From contig NC_030855.1 in the NCBI RefSeq assembly GCF_000208745.1, forward strand, positions 23,702,030-23,766,029: a DNA stretch of 64,000 nucleotides, in the 5' to 3' direction. The notes under the pieces are model-generated. The model was not told the DNA's origin. It searched no databases and saw only the letters and a list, made by a program, of their open reading frames with translations. The stretch is from Theobroma cacao. Lineage: Eukaryota > Streptophyta > Magnoliopsida > Malvales > Malvaceae. Shown piece after piece: positions 45,282 through 54,379 of the stretch (position 1 is the stretch's first letter; each line of letters opens with the position of its first letter). A program made the position numbers and the translations under genes.

Positions 45282-45920
45282 ATTGTTGATGAGAAACGAA
45301 AGGCTTTCAATCATTTCTGTTGGTAGAATATAAATGAAAGTTAAATAATAATGTGGTATAATGTCATGTAAAAGCCAAAGTAGCAGGCACTGTGAATTTG
45401 CAGTAGTGGTATTACAATACTCCAGGAATAGTGAAACAGTGATTGACTTGCTAGCTTTGAGTGGTTTTTGGAAAGTTACTGCAAAGAAGGATGTTCCTGA
45501 GGAAATTATTTGTAAACCTGACGAAAATGATAAGTTCGCTGTTGGAATTTCCATGATGCTTGAAGGGCAATGAACAATGAACAGTGAACAGTCTGTTATG
45601 CGGCAGTAGCATGCAGAAACTAGCTAGTATGGAATAAACTTAACATCCAGGTCAGCATTGAAAGGCATATTACAAAACAATACAATGGATTTTCGGAAGA
45701 AAAACTGTGTTACTATATGTGATTTGGCTGATGAGAATATTAAGAACCTCTTCTTGGACTTCCCTTACTCTACTTAGGTTGTAGTTGGCAAAAACTCTTT
45801 GCAGAGATGATGCAGGGATGGGATAATGAGGTGGACTTGATTTTGCAGAATCATGGAGGCTTGCTTTTGCCCGCAATAATCTATACAGGATTTGGGGAGA
45901 AAGGAAAAATTGTAGTGTTT

Positions 45921-46165
45921 TCAATGAGGTGAATCTTGAATGAAGTTGGCTAGGTTATCACAAGGAGGATTCATTGTTAAAACGTGAATTGGAGCTTTCC
46001 GCTGATGATAGATGACAGGTTTGGAGCTTTCTTTGACAGATGGAAACTCGACATTCTGTTTGCTAACATTACAAGGAATGCTAGGTAGGCAGTCCCTTTT
46101 GATGGGATAACAGAGCGAGCCATCTGCTGCTTTAGCAGCCACAGGCTTTAGACTGTCTGAATGCC
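45921..46165 (-). other. Unrecognised coding-like frame
   Basis: After a TAA the minus strand is open for about 80 codons, ending ...NLANFIQDSPH and a TGA stop at 45921. The composition (Lys, Pro, Ser, Cys mixed; no low-complexity runs) looks more protein-like than neighbouring frames. The first in-frame ATG comes late (MNPPCDN), so it would have to be a terminal exon or a broken fragment. No motif that I know is present and I give no function. Confidence 0.2.
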
Positions 46166-46579
46166 CTTTTTAACAGAGGGAAAATCCATTCGGCTCGAGA
46201 AACTTTGGGCCAGATTGTTCGTTCAAGGAAAGTTTAAGCCCAACACATAGGGGTGGAAAACTTGGAAAGCAGAGATCCAACCAAGAAAACTACCTCAATT
46301 GTTTGTGGGATATACTTTTTAATTTCTATACAAATTGTAGTTGCAGAAAGTCCATCATCCTAAAGATAAGGGTGTAATTAAAGAACTGTATATAGGGTAG
46401 GTAAGAAAACACCAAATAATGCACTACTGGCTAACTCAATGCCATCTGAGGAAGCAAAATGAGAAAAAAAGGTTATTTTTGTAGAAATAGTTAGGTAGAT
46501 TTCCCATTATAACAAAAGTAATAGTGGATCAAACCCTGCATCCACTCATCCCAGACTAAAATATTTTCTGTAAACAAGT

Positions 46580-46593
46580 TGAAAAATAAAAAG
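46580..46593 (-). terminator. Pol III terminator of tRNA-Gly
   Basis: Two T-runs (TTTTT, then TTTTT after an A) on the minus strand, about 10 bases past the tRNA 3' end. Confidence 0.7.
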
Positions 46594-46601
46594 GATTCGC
46601 T

Positions 46602-46672
46602 TGCACCAGCCGGGAATCGAACCCGGGTCTGTACCGTGGCAGGGTACTATTCTACCACTAGACCACTGGTGC
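46602..46672 (-). tRNA. tRNA-Gly (anticodon GCC)
   Basis: A 71-base intronless cloverleaf. Acceptor stem GCACCAG pairs with CTGGTGC, with discriminator A. The D arm is TGGTCTAGTGGTAGAAT, the anticodon loop CTGCCAC carries GCC, and the T arm has GGGTTCGATTCCC. It is essentially the conserved plant nuclear tRNA-Gly(GCC). On the same strand CCTTTTTATTTTTC follows as Pol III terminator, and an AT-rich TTTATATTTTG about 25-35 bases upstream resembles the TATA-like element of many plant tRNA genes. Confidence 0.97.
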
Positions 46673-47373
46673 TAGATGGGCACTGAGCTCAAAATATAAA
46701 TACACCTGATGCAATTACTTGTAGAAGCGAATGATCCTGGTAAGCACTGGGAAAGTCATTTCATTCATAGCTGGTTTAACCAAAAGAAAAAAAGCCAGAA
46801 TCATTTTAGAGCATCATTTCCTTTCGAAGGAATACAGATGTGGTGGGTGGCAGTTGGATAAGGACAACTTGATTTCGATGATACTGAGTTTTAACTTTGA
46901 AAGCACTACCTCTCCAAAATTCCAGAGTCAATAAGGAGCTGAGGAGGATCTCCCTGACCCAACTGGTATGCTGTCTACTTTCTTGGCATGGTAGGTTCTA
47001 CAAAGACAGACAACGTACAAGCAGCAATATCATGGCTGACATCATGATCTTAAACTCATCCTTTAATCATCAAACTGTGGGTTTAACTTTTAACATACAT
47101 ATATATATGTACAATGTCATGCCTAGCTTTTACAAATTTAACAGAAAAAAAAAAATCTTCTATAAAGCCAACCTCAACTGACATGAAAGAATACAAAAGA
47201 ATACTACTACAGGGCATGAAGAAAAGCCCCTCCCAACCTAATGATTTTGATGTTCTTTCATCTTGCGGTCCTTCCTGAGCATGCTTCATTATTGTCCAAA
47301 TCTGCTATCCAAGGTGCACCATTCCAATATCAATACAAGCAAAAGTCCCTCTCATTTTAGAAATGAAGCAGGA

Positions 47374-49473
47374 TTATCTACCATCCACCATGCTAATGGT
47401 CCAAGAGAGAGACATGGACGAGGAATGGGACTGTCGAATATCATCGAATGTGGGGTGTGATGAATAGCCAAAATTCTGTGAATAATTAGCCCACATATCC
47501 CTGGACTTCACCTTTTGCAGCAAATATGCTTCCATATCCTCAGTTTCTGAATCACAGGGCTCATTCTTTCCTTCCAAGACTTTCACTACTTGCCTCATGG
47601 TTGGCCTGGAATTTGGATTAGGATATGAGCACAGCAAGCCTAAATGCATCACCTTCTCCACCTCCTCCTCGTCAAATCCTCCACTGGCCCTCAGCCGTGC
47701 ATCTACTGCAGCAAGTAATTCCCCTTGCACCATCAATTGCCATACCCAGTCCACCAAAGGTGGTTTCCCTTCCTCTATAGGCCTCCTGCCACACATGACC
47801 TCCAACATTAAGACCCCGAATCCGAATACATCAGTTTGTGTTGATGCTCGTCCACTCCTAACCACCTCGGGGGCCAAGTATCCCACGGTTCCAACCACAC
47901 GCGTTGTGCTAGCCACTTGGCCATGACCATGCATCCGGGCTAATCCGAAATCCCCTAATCTTCCATTCATATCCTTATCAAGCAGCACATTGCTGGCCTT
48001 AATATCTCTGTGTAGGACTTTAGATTCCCATCCCTCATGTAAATATAACACAGCCGAAGCAACATCCTTCAAGATTCTAATTCTATCTTCACAACTCAAC
48101 ATCTTGCTCTCATCACAGTCATAATAAACCCTCTTGTCCAAACTTCCATTTTCCATATAATCATAGATCAACATGAAAGTCCCTTTTTCTTTCTTGCACC
48201 ATCCTTTCAAACCCACCAAACTCCTGTGCTTTAGCCGACCAAGACTGGAAATCTCTGCCAAGAATTCTCTCATTCCATCATTTTCATGTGAAATGCGCTT
48301 TACAGCAATCTCTGTCCCTCCTGGTGAAACACCCTTATAGACCTTTCCATTCGCTCCAAATCCAATCACATATTCCTCCAAAAATCCCTTAGTTGCTGCA
48401 TCAATTTCTTGAAATGTCATCTTATGTGGCCAATACTCAAATTCCCAGTCTTCCATTTCCGCTCTCTCCCTTGCTCTCCTTCTTTCCCTCTTAACAAGAA
48501 ACAGAGCAAACAGAGCAATAAAAACAAGAACAAAAAAACTTCCCACTGTTACTCCTGCAATAAACGATTTATGCTTATAAAATGGAGTCTTCGGAATAGC
48601 AAACGATGGTAAACCGGTGGTGATCAAACTTTCACTTAATTGAAAATTTGAGTTACTAAAACTCCAAGCCAAAATCCTATGACTTTCAACCAATCTTCCA
48701 GTTGATGAAGTGAATCCAACATACATTTCATCCTCAAAAACATCAGATAAATTCAAAGAAACATTTAACAAAGGACGCTTGGGCCTTTTTATTCCTACCG
48801 GGGCCATAGTAACATTAATAATAGAATCTGCATAGTCAATCCAAACTTGGTAGTTCTTACCATTATTTAGCTTCAATTCCTCGAAGCCCTTCTCCTCGTC
48901 ATCACTATCATTGCTTTTGCTGCTGCTCTTTATGTTGTCAGGCCAATAACCTGCCGTGTGGGAGATTATAGAGGTTAGGGAGTTACGGTCAATTCCTGCA
49001 TGGTTGTCATCTATGTCATTGAATTCTTGGTTAGCAAAAACATCGAATTCTACACCAAAGACGTGATTGTTTGGATTGCCGTTGTTGGTGAGGTTGAAAA
49101 GGCCTAGATGTTGAGATGAGCTTGTCCCATTGATGCCAGTATTCGGTGTAAAGATAAAAACTAGGCCGTGTCCTGGAAGAATAGCCTTGTTCCTGGAAGG
49201 AGCCATGGAGAAGATAAAAGAAGTAGAAAAAGGAAGGACTTGAGAAGAATTTGGAGTCTTTGTTGGGATTTTTGATCTGTAAAGAGCTCGACCAACTACA
49301 TAAGACGTCTCATTGGTGAGTGTAAGAATTCTGGAATTTATGCTGGCAATACCATAGAGGGAAAGATTAGTTGAATTGAAGCCATTGAAGACAAAATCAA
49401 CAGACAAAACAGATTGAGAAAACAGGATTATGAGCAAAAGAAGAAACAAGAGAGGCTTGGGATGTTTATTCAT
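47374..49473 (-). CDS. L-type lectin receptor kinase, LecRK-VII type (copy 1)
   Basis: An intronless 699-residue receptor kinase. Domains: signal peptide 1-24; legume-lectin ectodomain about 25-280 with VFGVEFDVFANQE and the metal-site DDNH region; a hydrophobic membrane segment about 303-327 followed by a Arg/Lys stop-transfer; a linker with EDWEFEYWPHKMTF; and a Ser/Thr kinase, about 366-640, with GFGANGKVYKG, ATP-binding Lys 392, catalytic HRDIKASN (Asp 490), DFG (508-510) and APE (534-536). It is an RD-type, apparently active kinase at the plasma membrane. Sequence resembles Arabidopsis LecRK-VII.1; the clade acts in defence or pollen/wall integrity. The tail ends SHPTFDDIRQ...SWTISMVDGR, absent from copy 2. 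The start is the ATG at 49473; the six upstream codons in frame begin with GTG. HAGIDRNS replaces the usual HVGIDxNS in the lectin domain. Confidence 0.95.
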   Translation of the reverse strand: MNKHPKPLLFLLLLIILFSQSVLSVDFVFNGFNSTNLSLYGIASINSRILTLTNETSYVVGRALYRSKIPTKTPNSSQVLPFSTSFIFSMAPSRNKAILPGHGLVFIFTPNTGINGTSSSQHLGLFNLTNNGNPNNHVFGVEFDVFANQEFNDIDDNHAGIDRNSLTSIISHTAGYWPDNIKSSSKSNDSDDEEKGFEELKLNNGKNYQVWIDYADSIINVTMAPVGIKRPKRPLLNVSLNLSDVFEDEMYVGFTSSTGRLVESHRILAWSFSNSNFQLSESLITTGLPSFAIPKTPFYKHKSFIAGVTVGSFFVLVFIALFALFLVKRERRRARERAEMEDWEFEYWPHKMTFQEIDAATKGFLEEYVIGFGANGKVYKGVSPGGTEIAVKRISHENDGMREFLAEISSLGRLKHRSLVGLKGWCKKEKGTFMLIYDYMENGSLDKRVYYDCDESKMLSCEDRIRILKDVASAVLYLHEGWESKVLHRDIKASNVLLDKDMNGRLGDFGLARMHGHGQVASTTRVVGTVGYLAPEVVRSGRASTQTDVFGFGVLMLEVMCGRRPIEEGKPPLVDWVWQLMVQGELLAAVDARLRASGGFDEEEVEKVMHLGLLCSYPNPNSRPTMRQVVKVLEGKNEPCDSETEDMEAYLLQKVKSRDMWANYSQNFGYSSHPTFDDIRQSHSSSMSLSWTISMVDGR

Positions 49474-52357
49474 TGTAGCAAAAGCAAACACCTGAAGAGG
49501 CTCTCTACCAGGGGAAAATCCAGGTTCGATAAGGTAAATGAAACAGAGATGGGAATAGGTGGTAGGGGAGAAGAATTATGAAAAAGGCATGTTAGCTCAC
49601 ATGTGAGGTTTTGAAAGTCCATAGTCAAAGCTTCCTTGATGTGATCAAGTTTTTAAACTTTACCCCTCAGATGATTAAGATATTGCAGAATTGGGTATCG
49701 GGTTTGAATATTCTAGGTGGAGTGCTGTACTCTGCTAGAAGACAAGTTGTTTGACATCTTATGCAAGCTGAAAACTCAAAAATGAATTAAATACATCCAA
49801 AGCGTTAGCAAAATCGAACGAAGCAAACCGTTTCTCACAAAAATTTGTTTCAATAATATCTAATATCTATTATGAAATACATTGTTATTCTTTTTCTTTC
49901 TTTGCTTTCACATTAGAATACAAACTCGGCCCGTTCAGCCGCCCTGGGTTTCTCTCTAAGGGGACAAAAAGGGTCCAGTGTGTGGTTTCCAGCTAATCAA
50001 GTATGGTATTAGATTGATGCCATTCATTGTTTGACGGCTAGGTTTACATATAGTAAGATGACCTTTTTCTTTTATACTAAGACAAAAAATCAATAAGATA
50101 ATAGCAATGAGTAAAGTTACCAATAGTAGGTAGTTTACTTTCATTTAACTTAAATTTTTTGCGATGAAAGGGATTTATAGGGATGGTTTTAAATACACAC
50201 ATGTACATGGAATTGAAATGTCAATGACGTACCATAATTCTGAAAGCAACCCAACCTAAAGTTAAGCCTTTGGAATTGAATAGTCAAGGGAACGAAGGGT
50301 GATAATAATAGCAGCAGCGGCCTGAGGTTGATGAAATATCTGGGTTTGATATTGGGAACAAGTTGGTTTGACTCAAGAAATTTTCAATTGGCTTTTAATT
50401 TCAAGCAGGTGAAAAGGGTTTACATTTTTCACGTCGTGTCCTACTTGGTTTTTGTACGGATTCAACTCGCTGCCGTCACATAAAATGCCCAAAGAAATGA
50501 GGTACTTGACTGGTTTGATGCATTCATATTGGAGCAAAATCCTAAGCAAAATACGGGTTGATTTTTCCTACTCTCCAGATTAAGCACAGTAGTCGAAGGC
50601 TCGTGAAGTATATACAGTGGAGAGAGGAAAGAACATTCTCCTTAGCCGACTTGTAACTTCTTCCGAATAAACTACAAAAAGGGGGAAACTTCCTGGCAGG
50701 AAATCACTCATGTCTGGACCCATGTTTAAGCCTTTATTTTGTGAATAAAGGAAAAGGATGTTGCCATCATTAAGGTGCTAAATTTGGATTTCATCTACCA
50801 CATGGCAAACCATAATTTGCCATGATTGAAGCATTCGATCTTTTAATAACCTTTGGGATGATATCACTGGTTATTGAACGAGTTATTTTGTGCTCCGCAC
50901 ACGCACACATACAAAATCCCTGTTCTTTGACATCTCTTCAGCTCTGCTCCAAAAAGGAGAAGAAGAAGATTATATTCTTTCACTCAATAACATGTTTTTA
51001 TTGTGTACAACAAGCGTTTTTAATATTCTTTAATCTTTAGCCAAGTTTGAAGACACTTTTACCGTTAAAAGACTTGTTTTTTTTTCTTAACTTTTAGCTT
51101 TTACTAGATGGATAACTTGATCATAATATGCTTGATGCAACAATATGATAGTTAGAGAAGAAGTTCTACAGACAGGGGATGAAGACCCCACATTGATTTA
51201 CAACATCTGAATACATTCCCATCAAAGTATCCTGGAAGTGCAAGTAATCTAGCTTTTCATAATCTCAAAGAAAGAAATACAATGAACCTACCCTTTCATG
51301 CTCTAATGGAAAGTGTTAGGCGTGTGCTGATGATGGTAATTAGTGTAAATTATGTACCAAATCAAACAGTTGACGGGACATAATTTAGACCAACATATTT
51401 AGCAGGTGCGAAATAATGAACTCTCTTTTGTGAAAGGCTTTCCAGCACGACTCTAAAATGTCTGCGTACCAAATCCTAGACGAAACCATTAGTCAATTTC
51501 ATTAGCATTTTTCCTTGAATGCAAGCGTTCTTCCTTGCATGAAAATAATGTTATGGAAATCCCAGAGGCAGGCTAAAACAGAAAATCATCCATGCTTTTC
51601 AGCTCAGAAGAAAATCAGCTCCATGGCAAAGGCTGTCTGCTGTCATGCCCTGCCCTGAGATCTAATTTACTCAAAGAGACAACAGGCCAAACAATCTTGG
51701 TACAAACTCACTCATCAAATGAAACTATAACACAGACAATCAATCACTTAATCATCAATTTCAGCAGATACCAACTTTTTTCTGTTATACATTACATTTA
51801 ATTCTACCCTGCAATGATTTGGTTTTGGCGTTTGGGAATGGAAGACCAACTCTACAACTCTACGGCTCAAAAGTCAAAATACCACCAAATTAAATTGACA
51901 GAAAAATGATCAGGTCATGGAGTTTATCGACAAATTAGCATAGCTATATTAACCAACCAGTCATCTGTTAAATAGAATAAATTCCATTATGCGCTTCAAT
52001 AACAAAATAAAAATTGAATGCTAAGCTGGATAAATATCAAATCAAGTGACATCAACTGGGATACTCTCCAATTCAATATACTATTATAAATGAAATTATT
52101 TTATTACAAATTATATACTGTCAGCAGGTCAAATAAAGAATTTTAGAGGCGTACATATATTTAATAATTTAAAGAAATAAATAATAATTAGTCTCTTACA
52201 GATAAGAGACCAGCACTGGCAAATCTCATTGAATTCGCAGCAAAATGAAGAGAACAGGGGCTGTTAGTCAAATAGGCAAACTTTGATCCAATTTTTCTAC
52301 ATGCAAAGTCAAATCCATGAAGTTATAACTTCTTTGATTTTGCAGCTTTTACTTGAT
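49474..52357. repeat. Upstream flank of LecRK copy 1 (duplicated unit)
   Basis: Non-coding DNA that is alignable, with indels, to 54380-56535. Shared landmarks include CCAGGTTCGATAAGG near the start codons, TAATCTAGCTTTTCATAATCT (51246 and 55620), GGCAAAGGCTGTCTGCTGTC (51622 and 56008) and AAAGTCAAAATACCACC (51870 and 56338). It holds the copy 1 promoter and ends with the copy 2 downstream flank. No independent gene was seen. Confidence 0.8.
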
Positions 52358-54379
52358 TTAACAGTATGAATAGCCAAAATTTCGAGAGTAACTAGTCCAA
52401 GAATCCATAGACTTCACCTTTTGCAGCAAATTTGCTTTCATATCCTCAGTTTCTGATTCAAAAGGCTCATTCTTTCCTTCCAAGACGTTCACTACTTGCC
52501 TCATGGTTGGCCTGGATTTAGGATCAGGATATGAGCACAGCAAGGCTAAATGCATCACCTTCTCCACCTCCTCCTCGTCAAATCCTCCTTTAGCCCTCAA
52601 CCGTGAATCTACTGCAGCAAGTAATTCCCCCTGCACCATCAACTGCCATGCCCAGTCCACCAATGGTGGTTTCCCTTCCTCTATAGGCCTCCTGCCACAC
52701 ATGACCTCCAAGATTAAGACCCCGAATCCGAATACATCAGTTTGTGCCGACGCTCGTCCACTCTTAACCACCTCGGGGGCCATGTAACCCACGGTTCCAA
52801 CCACACGCGTTGTGCTAGCCTCATGGCCATGACCATGCATTCGGGCTAATCCGAAATCCCCTAATCTCCCATTCATATCCTTATCAAGCAACACATTGCT
52901 GGCCTTAATATCCCTGTGTAGGACCTTGGATTCCCATCCCTCATGTAAGTATAGCACAGCCGATGCAACATCCTTCAAGATTCTAATTCTATGTTCACAA
53001 CTCAACACCCTGCTCTCATCACAGTCATGATAAACCCTCTTGTCCAAACTTCCATTCTCCATATAATCATAGATCAACATGAATGTCCCTTTTTCTTTCT
53101 TGCACCAACCTTTCAAAACCACCAACCTCCTGTGCTTTAGCCGACCAAGACTCGAAATCTCTGCCAAGAATTCTCTCATTCCATCATTTTTATGTGAAAT
53201 GCGCTTTACAGCAATCTCTGTCCCTCCTGGTAAAACACCCTTGTAGACCTTCCCATTTCCTCCAAATCCAATCACATTTTTCTCCGAAAATCCTTTAGTT
53301 GCTGCATCGATTTCTTGATATGTAATCTTATGTGGCCAATACTCAAATTCCCAGTCTTCCATTTCCGCTCTCTCCCTTGCTCTCCTTCTTTCCCTCTTAA
53401 CCAAAAACAGAGCAAACAGAGCAATAAAAACAAGAATTAAAAAAATTCCCACTGTTACTCCTGCAATAAACGATTTATGCTTATAAAATGGAGTCTTCGG
53501 AATAGCAAACGACGGTAAACCGGTGGTGATCAAACTTTCACTTAATGCAAAATTTGAGTTACTAAAACTCCAAGCCAAAATTCTATGACTTTGAACCAAT
53601 CTTCCAGTTGCTGAAGTGAATCCAACATACATTTCATCCTCAAAAACATCAGATAAATTCAAAGAAACATTTAACAAAGGACGCTTGGGCCTTTCTATTC
53701 CCACCGGAGCCATTGTAACATTAATAACAGAATCTGCATAATCAATCCAAACTTGGTAGTTCTTACCATTATTTAGCTTCAATTCCTTGAAGCCCTTATC
53801 CTCATCATCACTATCATTGCTGTTGCTGCTGCTCTTTATGTTGTCAGGCCAATAACCTGCCGTGTGGGAGCTTGTAGACGTGAGGGAGTTAAGGTCAATT
53901 CCCACATGGTTGTCATCTATGTCACCGAATTCTTGGTTAGCAAAAACATCGAATTCGACACCAAAGACATGATTGCTTTGATTGCCGTTGTTGGTGAGGT
54001 TGAAAAGGCCTAGATGTTGAGATGAGCTTGTCCCATTGATGCCAGTATTTGGTGTAAAGATAAAAACTAGGCCGTGTCCTGGAAGAATAGCCTTGTTCCT
54101 GGAAGGAGCCATGGAGAAGATAAAAGAAGTAGAAAAAGGAAGGACATGAGAAGAATTTGGAGTCTTTGTTGGGATTTTTGGTCTGTACAGAGCTCGACCA
54201 ACTACAAAATCTGTCTCATTGGTGAGTGTAAGTATTCTAGAATCTATATCGGCAATACCATAGAGGGAAAGATTAGCTGAATTGAAGCCATTGAAGACAA
54301 AATCAACAGACAAAACAGATTGAGAAAACAGGATTACGAACAAAAGTAGAAACAAGGGATGCTTTGGATGTTTGTTCAT
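52358..54379 (-). CDS. L-type lectin receptor kinase, LecRK-VII type (copy 2, shortened tail)
   Basis: A tandem paralogue of the gene at 47374-49473: intronless, 673 residues, about 90% identical by eye with no indels over residues 1-671. Signal peptide 1-24, lectin domain to about 280 (with the standard HVGIDLNS), membrane segment 303-327, kinase 366-640 with GFGGNGKVYKG, Lys 392, Asp 490, DFG 508-510 and APE 534-536, so catalytically complete. The two proteins diverge abruptly after FGYS: copy 2 reads YC and stops, while copy 1 continues for 28 residues. The stop lies in sequence that matches intergenic DNA elsewhere, not the gene, so the tail was removed by the duplication breakpoint. Substitutions cluster in the ectodomain and near the ATP site (SEKNVIGFGG against LEEYVIGFGA). 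Both are probably functional, though that is inferred from intact frames only. Confidence 0.95.
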   Translation of the reverse strand: MNKHPKHPLFLLLFVILFSQSVLSVDFVFNGFNSANLSLYGIADIDSRILTLTNETDFVVGRALYRPKIPTKTPNSSHVLPFSTSFIFSMAPSRNKAILPGHGLVFIFTPNTGINGTSSSQHLGLFNLTNNGNQSNHVFGVEFDVFANQEFGDIDDNHVGIDLNSLTSTSSHTAGYWPDNIKSSSNSNDSDDEDKGFKELKLNNGKNYQVWIDYADSVINVTMAPVGIERPKRPLLNVSLNLSDVFEDEMYVGFTSATGRLVQSHRILAWSFSNSNFALSESLITTGLPSFAIPKTPFYKHKSFIAGVTVGIFLILVFIALFALFLVKRERRRARERAEMEDWEFEYWPHKITYQEIDAATKGFSEKNVIGFGGNGKVYKGVLPGGTEIAVKRISHKNDGMREFLAEISSLGRLKHRRLVVLKGWCKKEKGTFMLIYDYMENGSLDKRVYHDCDESRVLSCEHRIRILKDVASAVLYLHEGWESKVLHRDIKASNVLLDKDMNGRLGDFGLARMHGHGHEASTTRVVGTVGYMAPEVVKSGRASAQTDVFGFGVLILEVMCGRRPIEEGKPPLVDWAWQLMVQGELLAAVDSRLRAKGGFDEEEVEKVMHLALLCSYPDPKSRPTMRQVVNVLEGKNEPFESETEDMKANLLQKVKSMDSWTSYSRNFGYSYC

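Larger units (their letters stand above)
45282..46601. other. Spacer between two tRNA genes with unrecognised coding-like frames
   Basis: On the plus strand 45361-45573 is an open frame ending QY...MMLEGQ with gene-like codon choice. On the minus strand an open frame runs from about 46165 to 45921. Neither has a recognisable domain, and neither has a convincing ATG plus upstream exon. They may be gene fragments or parts of an unrecognised transcript. Confidence 0.3.

Noticed and set aside
47597..47926. Plus-strand frames within both LecRK genes (also 52503-52787)
   Set aside because: Antisense shadows of conserved kinase sequence; conserved between copies only because the kinases are.
49474..49491. 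Six extra codons in front of LecRK copy 1 (FAFAT)
   Set aside because: They begin with GTG rather than ATG, and copy 2 starts at the equivalent ATG (MNKHPK).
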